Below are positions 25,994 through 35,259 of a DNA stretch of 64,000 nucleotides, one piece after another. This DNA comes from Pilimelia terevasa (GTDB lineage Bacteria > Actinomycetota > Actinomycetes > Mycobacteriales > Micromonosporaceae). Both the position numbers and the translations under genes were made by a program. A model generated the notes under the pieces. That model ran no database searches and had not been told where the DNA came from. It worked only from the letters and a program-made list of their open reading frames with translations. The first letter of the stretch is position 1. The number at the start of each line of letters is the position of its first letter. Where the stretch lies: contig NZ_BMQC01000002.1 of assembly GCF_014647915.1 (NCBI RefSeq), positions 62,001-126,000 on the forward strand, written 5' to 3'.

Positions 25994-27549
25994 CCGCGCC
26001 GCGCCCGACGCGGCGCCGGTGGTGGGCGCGCCGACCGTGGCCCGCGTGGGCGCGTCCGGCGTGGCGGTCATGGCCCGCGTGGGCGCGTCCGGCGTGGACG
26101 CGGCCGGCGTGGCGGCCGTGGACCCTGCGCGCCCGGCTGGCCGCGGCGCTGATCCTGCTGTCCGCGGTCGGGCTCGTCGCCGCCAACGCCGCGGGCGTGG
26201 TGCTGCTGCGCACGTACCTCGTCGACCAGGTCGACGAGCGGCTGACCGCGATGGGCCACCGCGCCGCCCGCGGTACGCCGCCCCCGGCGGGCCGGGACCG
26301 CGCCGGGACCCTCGGCGCCGACGTCGCGCTGTACTTCTACGGCGCCGACGGGGTGCTGGCCGGCCGCAGCGAGGTCGACCCGGCGCTGCGGGCGCCGACG
26401 CTGCCCGACTACCCCGCCCTGCGGGCGCGCGCCGCGACCGGCCGGCCGTTCACCGTCGCCGCCGACGGCACCTGGCGGGCGGTGGCCCGGAGCCGGGAGG
26501 GGGGCGGCGTCGTCGTGCTGGCCGCGTCCCTGCGGGAGGTCGCCGCCACCACCCGGTCGCTGCTGCTCATCGACGCCGCGGCCGGCGGCGTGGTGCTGGT
26601 CGCACTCGGGCTGGTCGGCTTCTGGGTGGTGCGGATCGGGCTCAGCCCGCTGACCCGGATGGGCGAGGTCGCGGCGCGGATCACGGTCGGGGACCTGTCC
26701 CGGCGGGTACCGGGCGGCGACCCGCACACCGAGCCCGGGCGGCTCGGCGCCACCCTCAACGGGATGCTCGCGCGGCTGGAGGCGGAGGTCGCCGCGCGGG
26801 CGCAGTCCGAGCACCGGCTGCGCAGGTTCCTCGGCGACGCCTCCCACGAGCTGCGCACGCCGCTGACGTCGATCCGCGGCTTCGCCGAGCTGTACCGCCG
26901 CGGCGGCGCCCCGCCCGGGCCGGCGCTGGACGAGACCATCGGCCGGATCGAGGACGAGGCGGTGCGGATGGGCCTGCTCGTCGACGACCTGCTCCTGCTC
27001 GCGCGGCTCGACGTCCAGCGCCCGATGGCCCGCGAGCGGGTCGACCTGACGGCCGTGGTCGCCGACACCGTCCGGGACGCCCGGGCGCGCGCGCCGCAGC
27101 GGACCGTCCGCCTGGAGCCGGTCGCCGGGGACCTCGGCCCGGTCCTGGTCGACGGCGACGAGCACCGGCTGCGCCAGGTCGCGGCGAACCTCGTCGACAA
27201 CGCCCTCCGGCACGCGGGCGCGCACGCGACGGTGACCGTCCGGGTGGGCAGCCGGGACGCGCCGACCGACGCCGACCCGCCGGACCGGCCGGACGGCCCG
27301 GTGGCGGTCCTGGAGGTGTCCGACACCGGTGTCGGCATCGCGCCCGCGCACGCCGACCGGGTGTTCGAGCGGCTGTACCGGGTCGACGCCAGCCGGACCC
27401 GGTCGCTCGGCGGGGGCGCGGGCCTCGGGCTGGCGATCGTGTCGGCGATCGTGCACGGCCACGGCGGTACCGTCGCCCTGGACTCGACGCCCGGCCGCGG
27501 CGCCACCTTCCGGGTGCTCCTGCCCGCGGCCGACACCGACGACTCCTGA
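25990..27549 (+). CDS. Sensor histidine kinase with Trp-rich N-terminus
   Basis: A 519-residue kinase of the same two-component system. Two membrane helices (about 48-74 and 190-214) bracket a small sensor loop, followed by HAMP (about 216-268), an H-box with His286 in SHELRTP, an N-box LVDNALRHA and a DTGVGI/GLGLAIV ATP lid. Residues 11-44 are unusual: ten Trp in 34 positions in WPAWARPAW-type repeats before the first helix. The signal sensed is unknown. Confidence 0.9.
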   Translation: MTAPRPTRRRWWARRPWPAWARPAWRSWPAWARPAWTRPAWRPWTLRARLAAALILLSAVGLVAANAAGVVLLRTYLVDQVDERLTAMGHRAARGTPPPAGRDRAGTLGADVALYFYGADGVLAGRSEVDPALRAPTLPDYPALRARAATGRPFTVAADGTWRAVARSREGGGVVVLAASLREVAATTRSLLLIDAAAGGVVLVALGLVGFWVVRIGLSPLTRMGEVAARITVGDLSRRVPGGDPHTEPGRLGATLNGMLARLEAEVAARAQSEHRLRRFLGDASHELRTPLTSIRGFAELYRRGGAPPGPALDETIGRIEDEAVRMGLLVDDLLLLARLDVQRPMARERVDLTAVVADTVRDARARAPQRTVRLEPVAGDLGPVLVDGDEHRLRQVAANLVDNALRHAGAHATVTVRVGSRDAPTDADPPDRPDGPVAVLEVSDTGVGIAPAHADRVFERLYRVDASRTRSLGGGAGLGLAIVSAIVHGHGGTVALDSTPGRGATFRVLLPAADTDDS

Positions 27550-27832
27550 GCCGCGCACCCGGGGCGGTGCTGGTGCGGCGGCGGACGGCGGGGGAGGACC
27601 GGCGCCCCCGGTCGGGCCGCCTGGCAGCCGTCGGCCGGCGAACCGGATCGGCACCTCCGCGAACCGGAACCCGGCCGGGAACGCCCGCCACGACAGCGCA
27701 GGGGTCGGGTCCGATTCCGAGGAAACTCCGAGTCGCGTCCCACCTGGCGCTGAGCTGAGGCGCGTTGGCTGACCGGACCGCGGCCCGCAGGGCGGCTCCA
27801 CCGACCGCCGCGCACCCTCGCAGGAGGCACCG

Positions 27833-28345
27833 GTGTGGCGTAGCGCGAGGTCGGGGAGTGCCGCGGCGGCTGTCCTGGTGGCCGGCGCCCTGGTGCTCGG
27901 CGGGTGCTGCGGCGCGGACGCGGAGCCGCGGCCCGCCGCGGGTGGCGGCCGGGACGGCCAGTTCAGGGCGTACCTCGACTGCCTGCGCGACAACGGCGTG
28001 GTGCTCACCCGCCCGTCCGGCCGCCCCGCCCGCAGCCCGGGCGCGGGCCGCTCGCACCCCGGCGGCACGCCGCCGGCCGACCGCCCCGCCCGCCGGTCCG
28101 GCGGGGTGTTCGGCAAGCCGCCGGGCGTCGACGACGCCACCTGGGAGAAGGCCCGGCACGCGTGCGGGCCGCTGCGCCCGGCGCGGCGACCCGGCGCGCG
28201 CGGCCCCGGCGCGGCCTACCGTAGCTGCCTGCGCGACCGGGGCGTCCCGCCCGGCGACCCGGACCGGACCGGGGACCCGGGGACGGCCGCGGCGCTGGCC
28301 CGGTGCGCCCCGCTGCGGCCGGGTGGCGCCCCGCGCGCCGACTGA
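27833..28345 (+). CDS. Small secreted lipoprotein with repeated CLRD motif
   Basis: A 170-residue protein with a lipobox LGGC25 after a hydrophobic stretch. YLDCLRDNGV near residue 46 and YRSCLRDRGV near residue 127 look like an internal duplication, each with a single Cys, and a third Cys lies in RHACGPLRP between them. The linker is Pro/Arg/Gly-rich. GTG 27833 has GGAGG upstream. No known function. Confidence 0.7.
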   Translation: MWRSARSGSAAAAVLVAGALVLGGCCGADAEPRPAAGGGRDGQFRAYLDCLRDNGVVLTRPSGRPARSPGAGRSHPGGTPPADRPARRSGGVFGKPPGVDDATWEKARHACGPLRPARRPGARGPGAAYRSCLRDRGVPPGDPDRTGDPGTAAALARCAPLRPGGAPRAD

Positions 28346-28429
28346 CCACCGGTCGGGTGTGGTGCGGGGCGGCACCCCCGCGGGGCGTGCCGGTGTCCCG
28401 CCGTCGTACCGGCGTGGTCTCATACCGGC

Positions 28430-31400
28430 GTGAGCACGCCGCAGTTCCGGCTGGTGCGCCGCCCGACCGACGGCGGCGCCCCCCCTGGCGGGCCCGCCGC
28501 CGCGGCGCCGGCGCCGCGGCCCGCCGCCGACGCCGCCCAGCAGCGGGTCGTCGACCACGGCGCGGGCGCGCTGCTGGTCCTCGGCGCGCCCGGCACCGGC
28601 AAGACCCGGGTGCTGGTGGAGGCCGTGGCCGCCCGCGTCGCCACCGGCGTCGACCCCGAGCGGATCCTCGTGCTCACCTTCGGCCGGCGGGCCGCCGGGG
28701 CGCTGCGGCACCGGATCGAGGCGCGGGTGACCGGCGCCGCCGACGCGGTGCACGAGCCGCTGGTGCGGACCTTCCACGCGTACGCCTTCGGGCTGCTGTG
28801 CCGGGCCGCGGGCGCGGCCGGCGAGCCGGCGCCGCGGCTGCTCAGCGGCCCCGAGCAGGACCTCGTCATCCGCGAGCTGCTGGAGCCCGGCGACGGCGTG
28901 CCGACGGTGCCCTGGCCGGCCGGGCTGGCCGCGGCGCTGGGCACCCGCGCGTTCGCCGGCCAGCTCCGCGACCTGCTCCTGCGGACCGCCGAGCGCGGCA
29001 TCGACGCCGCCGAGCTGGCGAGGCTGGGGCGGGACCTCGGCCGCCCGGACTGGGTCAGCGCCGCCGACTTCGTCGACCAGTACGTCGAGGTGCTCGCCCT
29101 GCGCGAGGCGACCACCCGCGGCGCCCCGGCGTACGACCACGCGGAGCTGATCCGCGCCGCCGCGGACCTGCTGCGCGCCGACCCGGAGCTGCTGGCGGCC
29201 GAGCGCCGCCGGCTGGCGTACGTCTACGTCGACGAGTACGCCGAGACCGACCCCGCCCAGCGGGAGCTGCTGGCGCTCGTGGCCGGCGGCGGCGCCCCGG
29301 TGGTGGCCTTCGCCGACCCGGACAGCGCGATCTACGGCTTCCGCGGCGCCGACCCGGCGGGGGTCCGCGACTTCGGCGACCGGTTCGCCGGCCCGGGGTC
29401 CCCGGCGGCGACCGCGGTGCTGGACACCGTCCACCGGTGCGGCGGCGAGCTGTGGGCCGCGAGCCGGCGGGTCGCCGCCCGCCTGCGCGGCCCCGGCCCG
29501 CACCGGCACCCCACCCCGGCCGACCCCGCGGCCACCCCGGTCGGCCCCGCGGGCGGCGCGGTCGGCGTCCCGGGCGGCCCCGCGGCCGGCCAGCCCGGCG
29601 CGGAGGGGCGGCCGCCGGTGGAGGTCGCTACCTTCCGCACCGCCACCAGCGAGGCCGCCTACGCTGCCCACGTGCTGCGCGAGGCGCACCTGCGCGACGG
29701 TGTGCCCTGGTCCCGGATGGCGGTCCTGGTCCGGTCGGCGCGGGGCCAGCTCCCGGCGATCCAGCGCGCCCTGCACGTGGCCGGCGTGCCCACGTCCACC
29801 CAGGTCGAGGAGTCGCCGCTGCACCGGCAGCCGGCCGTCGCGCCGCTGCTGCGGGTGCTGCGCTGCGCCGTGGACCCGGCGGCGCTGGACGAGGACGCCG
29901 CCGTCGCCCTCCTGCACTCGCCGCTGGGCGGCGCCGACCCGCTGGCCGAGCGGCGGCTGCGGCAGGGCCTGCGCGCCCTGGCGCTCGCCGCGGGCGACGA
30001 CCGGTCCACCGGCGACCTGCTGGTGGAGGCGCTGCGCGACCCGACCGAGCTGGCCGCGGTCGAGCGGCGCTGGGCGGAGCCGGCGCGCGCGGTGGCCGAC
30101 GCGCTGGCGGCCGCGCGGCGGGCGCACGAGGCACCCGGCTCGACGGTCGAGGACGTCCTGTGGGCGCTCTGGCAGCGCACCGGGCTGGCCGAGCGCTGGG
30201 CGGCCCTGGCCACCCGGCCGCCGCGCGAGGGGGAGGCCGGGCACGTGCAGCGGCGGCGGGCCGCGGCCGCCGACCAGGACCTGGACGCCGTGGTCGCGCT
30301 GTTCGCGCTGGCGGCCCGCTTCGTCGACCGGCTGCCCGGCGCGCGCACCGAGGTGTTCCTCGACCACGTACTGGGCCAGCAGGTGGCGGCCGACAGCCTG
30401 GCGCCGACGGCGGTCCGGGAGGAGACGGTCGCGCTGCTGTCCGCGCACGCGGCCAAGGGCCTGGAGTGGGACGTGGTCGTCGTGGCCGGCGTCCAGGAGG
30501 GCGTGTGGCCGGACCTGCGGCTGCGCGGCAGCCTGCTGGGCGCCGAGCGGCTGGTCGACCTCGTGGCCGGGCGGGCCGGTACCGGCGGGGCGGCCGCGGC
30601 GGCCGGCCAGGTGTCGGCACTGCTGGACGACGAGCGCCGGCTGTTCCACGTCGCGGTCAGCCGCGCCCGGCGGCGGCTGGTGGCGACGGCGGTCGCCTCC
30701 GGGGCGGTCGGCGGCGCCGACGGCGAGGAGCAGCCCAGCCGGTTCCTGCACGAGCTGGGCGCCGGGGCGGCCGGTGCCGGCGAGGCGGTGCCGGCGCTGC
30801 CGGTCCGGCGGCTGCCCCGGGCGCTGACGCTGCCGGCCCTGGTGGCCGAGCTGCGGGCCGCCGTCGCCGACCCCGCCGCGCCGGAGCCGCGCCGCCGGGC
30901 GGCGGCCGACCAGTTGGCCCAGCTCGCCGCCGCGGGGGTCCCCGGCGCGCACCCCGACCAGTGGTGGGGGCTGCCCGCGCTGTCCGACGCCGGCCCGCTG
31001 TACGCCGAGGACGACGCCGTGCGCGTCACGCCCTCCACGATGGAGAGCGTGCTGCGGTGCAGCCTGCGCTGGCTCCTGGAGCGCCACGGCGGCGCCGCGG
31101 CGGCCAGCGCCGCCCAGGGGGTCGGCAACCTGGTGCACAACGCGGCCATGCTGGCCGAGGACGCGCAGGCCGACCGCGCCGCGCTGCTCGGCTACGTCGC
31201 CTCCCGGTTCGACGCGATCGAGCTGGCGGCGCGCTGGCTGGCCGGTCGGGAGCGGCGCCGGGCCGAGGTGATGGTGGACAAGCTGCTGGGCTGGCTGGCC
31301 GGCAACCCGCGGCGGCTGCTGGCGATCGAGCGGGAGTTCGCGGTCCGGCTCGACGACGCGACGCCGGTGGTCGAGCTGACCGGCCGGGTGGACCGGCTGG

Positions 31401-31825
31401 AGGTCGACGCGCAGGGCCGGCTGGTGGTCGTCGACCTCAAGACCGGCCGGACCACCTCGGTGACCGCCCCGGAGCTGGCGGCGCACCCGCAGCTTGGCGC
31501 CTACCAGGTGGCGGTGGAGGAGGGGGCGTTCGCCGAGTACGGACAGGAGTCCGGCGGCGCGGCGCTCGTCCAGCTCGGCACCCCGGCGGCGACGGCCCGG
31601 GAGCAGGCGCAGCCGCCGGTGGCCGAGACCGAGGATCCAAGCTGGGCGCGGGAGATGGTGGCGCGCACGGCGCGGACGATGGCCGCGTCGACCTTCGCCG
31701 CTGTGGCCAACGCCCGCTGCCAGACCTGCCCCGTCCGGGTCTGCTGCCCGGTCTCGGGCAAGGGCCGCCAGGTGGTGGCGCCCCCCGGGGGCGCGGCCGG
31801 GGCCGGCGGGGGCGCGGATGGGTGA
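28430..31825 (+). CDS. adnA: AdnA subunit of the AdnAB helicase-nuclease
   Basis: A 1131-residue UvrD-type motor plus RecB-type nuclease, the AdnA half of the actinobacterial double-strand-break resection machine. The Walker A motif GAPGTGKT is at 52-59, VYVDEYAETDP is the Walker B region, and the C-terminal nuclease domain has GRVDRLEVD and VVVDLKTGR. Four Cys (one in VLRCSLRW, three in RCQTCPVRVCC) may bind an Fe-S cluster as in AddB. Order adnA-adnB, overlapping by 8 nt. Confidence 0.92.
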   Translation: MSTPQFRLVRRPTDGGAPPGGPAAAAPAPRPAADAAQQRVVDHGAGALLVLGAPGTGKTRVLVEAVAARVATGVDPERILVLTFGRRAAGALRHRIEARVTGAADAVHEPLVRTFHAYAFGLLCRAAGAAGEPAPRLLSGPEQDLVIRELLEPGDGVPTVPWPAGLAAALGTRAFAGQLRDLLLRTAERGIDAAELARLGRDLGRPDWVSAADFVDQYVEVLALREATTRGAPAYDHAELIRAAADLLRADPELLAAERRRLAYVYVDEYAETDPAQRELLALVAGGGAPVVAFADPDSAIYGFRGADPAGVRDFGDRFAGPGSPAATAVLDTVHRCGGELWAASRRVAARLRGPGPHRHPTPADPAATPVGPAGGAVGVPGGPAAGQPGAEGRPPVEVATFRTATSEAAYAAHVLREAHLRDGVPWSRMAVLVRSARGQLPAIQRALHVAGVPTSTQVEESPLHRQPAVAPLLRVLRCAVDPAALDEDAAVALLHSPLGGADPLAERRLRQGLRALALAAGDDRSTGDLLVEALRDPTELAAVERRWAEPARAVADALAAARRAHEAPGSTVEDVLWALWQRTGLAERWAALATRPPREGEAGHVQRRRAAAADQDLDAVVALFALAARFVDRLPGARTEVFLDHVLGQQVAADSLAPTAVREETVALLSAHAAKGLEWDVVVVAGVQEGVWPDLRLRGSLLGAERLVDLVAGRAGTGGAAAAAGQVSALLDDERRLFHVAVSRARRRLVATAVASGAVGGADGEEQPSRFLHELGAGAAGAGEAVPALPVRRLPRALTLPALVAELRAAVADPAAPEPRRRAAADQLAQLAAAGVPGAHPDQWWGLPALSDAGPLYAEDDAVRVTPSTMESVLRCSLRWLLERHGGAAAASAAQGVGNLVHNAAMLAEDAQADRAALLGYVASRFDAIELAARWLAGRERRRAEVMVDKLLGWLAGNPRRLLAIEREFAVRLDDATPVVELTGRVDRLEVDAQGRLVVVDLKTGRTTSVTAPELAAHPQLGAYQVAVEEGAFAEYGQESGGAALVQLGTPAATAREQAQPPVAETEDPSWAREMVARTARTMAASTFAAVANARCQTCPVRVCCPVSGKGRQVVAPPGGAAGAGGGADG

Positions 31826-34800
31826 GGCGAGCGCCGGGCCGCGGTACACCCCCGTCGAGCTGGCGGAGCTGCTCGGACTGGAGCACCCGCCCACCGACGA
31901 GCAGGCCGCGATCATCTCCGCGCCGGTCGCGCCGCTGCTCGTGGTGGCCGGCGCGGGTTCGGGCAAGACCGAGACGATGGCGGGCCGGGTCGTCTGGCTG
32001 GTCGCCAACGACCACGTGCGCGCGGACGAGATCCTCGGCCTGACGTTCACCCGCAAGGCGGCCGGTGAACTGGCGCACCGGGTCCGGACCCGGCTGCACC
32101 AGCTCGACCGGCGGCTGGGCCACCCGGCCCGCGAACCCGACGCGGGCGTCGGCGGGGAGCCGACGGTGGCCACCTACCACTCGTACGCCGCCCGGATCGT
32201 CACCGAGCACGGCCTGCGCGGCGGCTTCGAGCCCGCCGTCCGGCTGCTCACCGAGGCGAGCTGCTGGCAGCTCGCCGACACCGTCGTGCGTACGTACGAC
32301 GGCGACCTGTCCGAGGTGGAGCGCGCGCCGGCCACCGTGGTCGCCGACGTGCTCAAGCTGGCCGGGGAGCTGGCCGAGCACCTCGTCGCCCCGGCCGACC
32401 TGGCGGAGTGGACCGGCGAGTTCCTCGCCCGGGTCGAGCGGCTTCCCGGGCGGGTGTACGCCGACGTGCGGGAGCTGCTGAGCCGGCAGGGCGCCCGGCG
32501 CGCGCTGCTGCCGCTGCTGCACCGGTACGCCGCCCGCAAGCGCGACCTGGAGGCGATGGACTTCGGCGACCAGCTCGCCCGCGCGGCCGCCGTCGCCCGC
32601 GACCACTCCGACGTGGGGCGCGCCGAGCGGGAGCGGTTCCGGGTGGTGCTGCTGGACGAGTACCAGGACACCTCGCACGCCCAGGTGGTGCTGCTGCGGG
32701 CACTGTTCGGCGGCGGGCACCCGGTGACCGCCGTCGGCGACCCCTGCCAGGCGATCTACGGCTGGCGCGGGGCGAGCGCGGGCACCCTGGACAGGTTCCC
32801 CGCCGCGTTCCCCGACGCCGCCGGCCGGCCCGCGCCGGTGCGGCAGCTCCGGACGAGCTGGCGGAACCGGCCGGAGATCCTGGCGGTGGCCAACACGCTG
32901 TCCGGCCCGCTGCGGGCGGCCGGCGCGCGGGTCGCCGCGCTGGCCGCCGCCCCCCGGGTCGCCGACACCGTCGGCGGCCGCACCGCCCGCGGGCACCGGG
33001 GCGCCACCGTCCACTGCGCGCTGCTGGCCACGTACGCCGACGAGGCCGACTGGATCGCCGACGGCGTGGCGCACGCGTGGCGCGCCGCCGCCCGCGTGCG
33101 GCCGGACACGCCGCCGCAGGCGATCCCGGTGGCGCGGCGGCCCACTACGGCGGTCCTCATCCGGGTGCGCAAGATGATCCCGGCGATCGAGGCGGCCCTG
33201 CGCGCCCGGGGCCTGCCGGTCGAGGTGGTGGGACTGGGCGGCCTGCTGGACACCCCGGAGGTCCGCGACGTCGTCTGCACGCTGCGCGCCCTGGCCGACC
33301 CGGCCGACGGGGCGGCGCTGCTGCGCGGCCTGACCGGCGCGCGGTGGCGGCTCGGGCCGCGCGACCTGGTCGCCCTGCACCGGCGGTCCCGCCGGCTGGC
33401 CGCCGAGCGGCGCGGCCCGGCGGCCGCCGACGAGCCGGAGGTGGTCACCGACCGGCTCGACGACGCGACCCTCAGCGAGGCACTGGCCGACCTGGGCGAG
33501 CCCGGCGCCTACTCGCCGGCCGGCCACGCCCGGCTCACCGCGTACGCCCGGGAGTTGGCGGCCCTGCGCCGCCGGCTCGACCAGCCGCTGTCGGACCTCG
33601 TCGCCGACGTCGAGCGCACCATCGGACTGGACGTGGAGGTCGCGGTCCGGGCCGGCGCCGGTACCGACGGCGACGCCGGCCTGGCCCGCGCCCACCTGGA
33701 CGCGCTCGGCGACGCGGCGGCCCGGTTCGCGGCGGAGTCGGACGCGCCGACGCTGACCGCGTTCCTGTCCTACCTGGCCGCCGCCGAGGACGAGGAGCGC
33801 GGCCTCAGTCCGGGGGAGGTGGACGTCGCCGAGGGCGCCGTGCAGATCCTGACCGCGCACGCCGCCAAGGGCCTGGAGTGGGACGTCGTGGCCGTCGCCG
33901 GGCTCACCCGGCACGTCTGGCCGGGCCGGGTCCAGGGCGCCGACCACTTCCTCAAGGGCGTCGGCGCGCTGCCGTTCCCGCTGCGCGGCGACGCCGACGG
34001 CCTGCCGGCCCTGGACGTCACCACCCCGGCGGACCAGAAGGAGCTGAACGAGTCGCGCAAGGCGTTCCTCGCCGACTGGGAGGCCCACGACGAGCGGGAG
34101 GAGCGGCGCCTGGCGTACGTCGCCGTCACCCGGCCCCGCCGGCTGCTGCTGGCCTCCGGCCACTGGTGGGGCGAGGACGTCAAGCGGCCGCGGGGGCCGT
34201 CGGCGTTCCTGGCGGAGGTGCGCGCGGCGTGCGCCGCCGGGGCGGGGGTGGTCGACCACTGGGAGCCGGACCCGGCCGACGACGCGGTACACCCGCTGGA
34301 GGCCGCCGCGACGGCCGGCGTGTGGCCCGCGGACCCGCTGGGCGCCCGCCGCCCCGACCTGGAGGCCGCCGCGGAACTCGTCCGCGCCGCCCTCGCCGCC
34401 GGGCGCCCCGACACCCCGGGCGGACCCGCGGCGGCGGGGGAGGAGGAAGCCGAGAGCCCGGACCCGGTGGTCCGGCGGTGGCGGGCGGACACGCTGCTGC
34501 TGCTGGCCGAGCGGGAGCGCCGGTCCCGCCGGGCGGGAGCGGTCGCGGTGCCGCTGCCGGCGCACCTGTCGGTGTCCCAGCTCGTCGCGCTCCGCCACGA
34601 CCCGCAGGCGCTCGCCCGCTCCCTGCGCCGGCCGCTGCCCCGCCGCCCCGACCCGTACGCCCGCCGCGGGACGGCCTTCCACGCCTGGCTGGAGCGCCGC
34701 TTCGGCGGGGACCGGCTGTGGGACGTCGAGGAACTGCCCGGCGCCGCCGACGAGGGCGCCGCCGGGGACGCGGCGCTGGCCGGGCTGCGCACGGCGTTCC

Positions 34801-35150
34801 TGGCCAGCGAGTGGGCGGACCGCACCCCGGCCGACGTCGAGGTCCCGTTCGCCACCGTGGTCGGCGGCGTGGTGCTGCGCGGGCGGATGGACGCGGTCTT
34901 CGCCGACGCCGACGGCGGGTTCGACGTCGTCGACTGGAAGACGGGCCGCCGGCCCGCCGGGCCGGCGGCCGAGGCGGCGGCGGTCCAGCTCGCGGCGTAC
35001 CGGCTGGCCTGGTCCCAGCTCGCCCGGGTCGATGTGGCGCGGGTCCGCGCGGCGTTCCACTACGTCGCGGAGGGGGTGACCGTCCGGCCGGCGGACCTGC
35101 TGGACGCCGCGGGACTCGCCGCCCTGGTCACCCAGGTACCGCAGGAGTGA
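31818..35150 (+). CDS. adnB: AdnB subunit of the AdnAB helicase-nuclease
   Basis: A 1110-residue protein with Walker A AGAGSGKT (44-51), VLLDEYQDTS (Walker B), helicase motifs HAAKGLEWD and VAVTRPRR, and a C-terminal nuclease domain with GRMDAVFAD and VVDWKTGR. In mycobacteria AdnB is the main translocating motor. The ATG at 31818 overlaps the adnA stop, so the pair is coupled. The neighbourhood (nudC, uvrD2) matches mycobacteria. Confidence 0.93.
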   Translation: MGEASAGPRYTPVELAELLGLEHPPTDEQAAIISAPVAPLLVVAGAGSGKTETMAGRVVWLVANDHVRADEILGLTFTRKAAGELAHRVRTRLHQLDRRLGHPAREPDAGVGGEPTVATYHSYAARIVTEHGLRGGFEPAVRLLTEASCWQLADTVVRTYDGDLSEVERAPATVVADVLKLAGELAEHLVAPADLAEWTGEFLARVERLPGRVYADVRELLSRQGARRALLPLLHRYAARKRDLEAMDFGDQLARAAAVARDHSDVGRAERERFRVVLLDEYQDTSHAQVVLLRALFGGGHPVTAVGDPCQAIYGWRGASAGTLDRFPAAFPDAAGRPAPVRQLRTSWRNRPEILAVANTLSGPLRAAGARVAALAAAPRVADTVGGRTARGHRGATVHCALLATYADEADWIADGVAHAWRAAARVRPDTPPQAIPVARRPTTAVLIRVRKMIPAIEAALRARGLPVEVVGLGGLLDTPEVRDVVCTLRALADPADGAALLRGLTGARWRLGPRDLVALHRRSRRLAAERRGPAAADEPEVVTDRLDDATLSEALADLGEPGAYSPAGHARLTAYARELAALRRRLDQPLSDLVADVERTIGLDVEVAVRAGAGTDGDAGLARAHLDALGDAAARFAAESDAPTLTAFLSYLAAAEDEERGLSPGEVDVAEGAVQILTAHAAKGLEWDVVAVAGLTRHVWPGRVQGADHFLKGVGALPFPLRGDADGLPALDVTTPADQKELNESRKAFLADWEAHDEREERRLAYVAVTRPRRLLLASGHWWGEDVKRPRGPSAFLAEVRAACAAGAGVVDHWEPDPADDAVHPLEAAATAGVWPADPLGARRPDLEAAAELVRAALAAGRPDTPGGPAAAGEEEAESPDPVVRRWRADTLLLLAERERRSRRAGAVAVPLPAHLSVSQLVALRHDPQALARSLRRPLPRRPDPYARRGTAFHAWLERRFGGDRLWDVEELPGAADEGAAGDAALAGLRTAFLASEWADRTPADVEVPFATVVGGVVLRGRMDAVFADADGGFDVVDWKTGRRPAGPAAEAAAVQLAAYRLAWSQLARVDVARVRAAFHYVAEGVTVRPADLLDAAGLAALVTQVPQE

Positions 35151-35259
35151 ATCGATGGGTCACCGAGGAGTCCGGAGACCTCGCTATTTCCTATCGCATC
35201 GCTAGGATTACCCGGCAGCGGTCAGCGGGTCGGCGGGCCGCCTTCCCACGGAGGTCGGC

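Noticed and set aside
26756-32173. Very long minus-strand frames opposite the adnAB region
   Set aside because: They are artefacts of high-GC codon bias: no ribosome sites, Arg/Pro/Gly-rich low-complexity translations, and clear conserved genes on the other strand.
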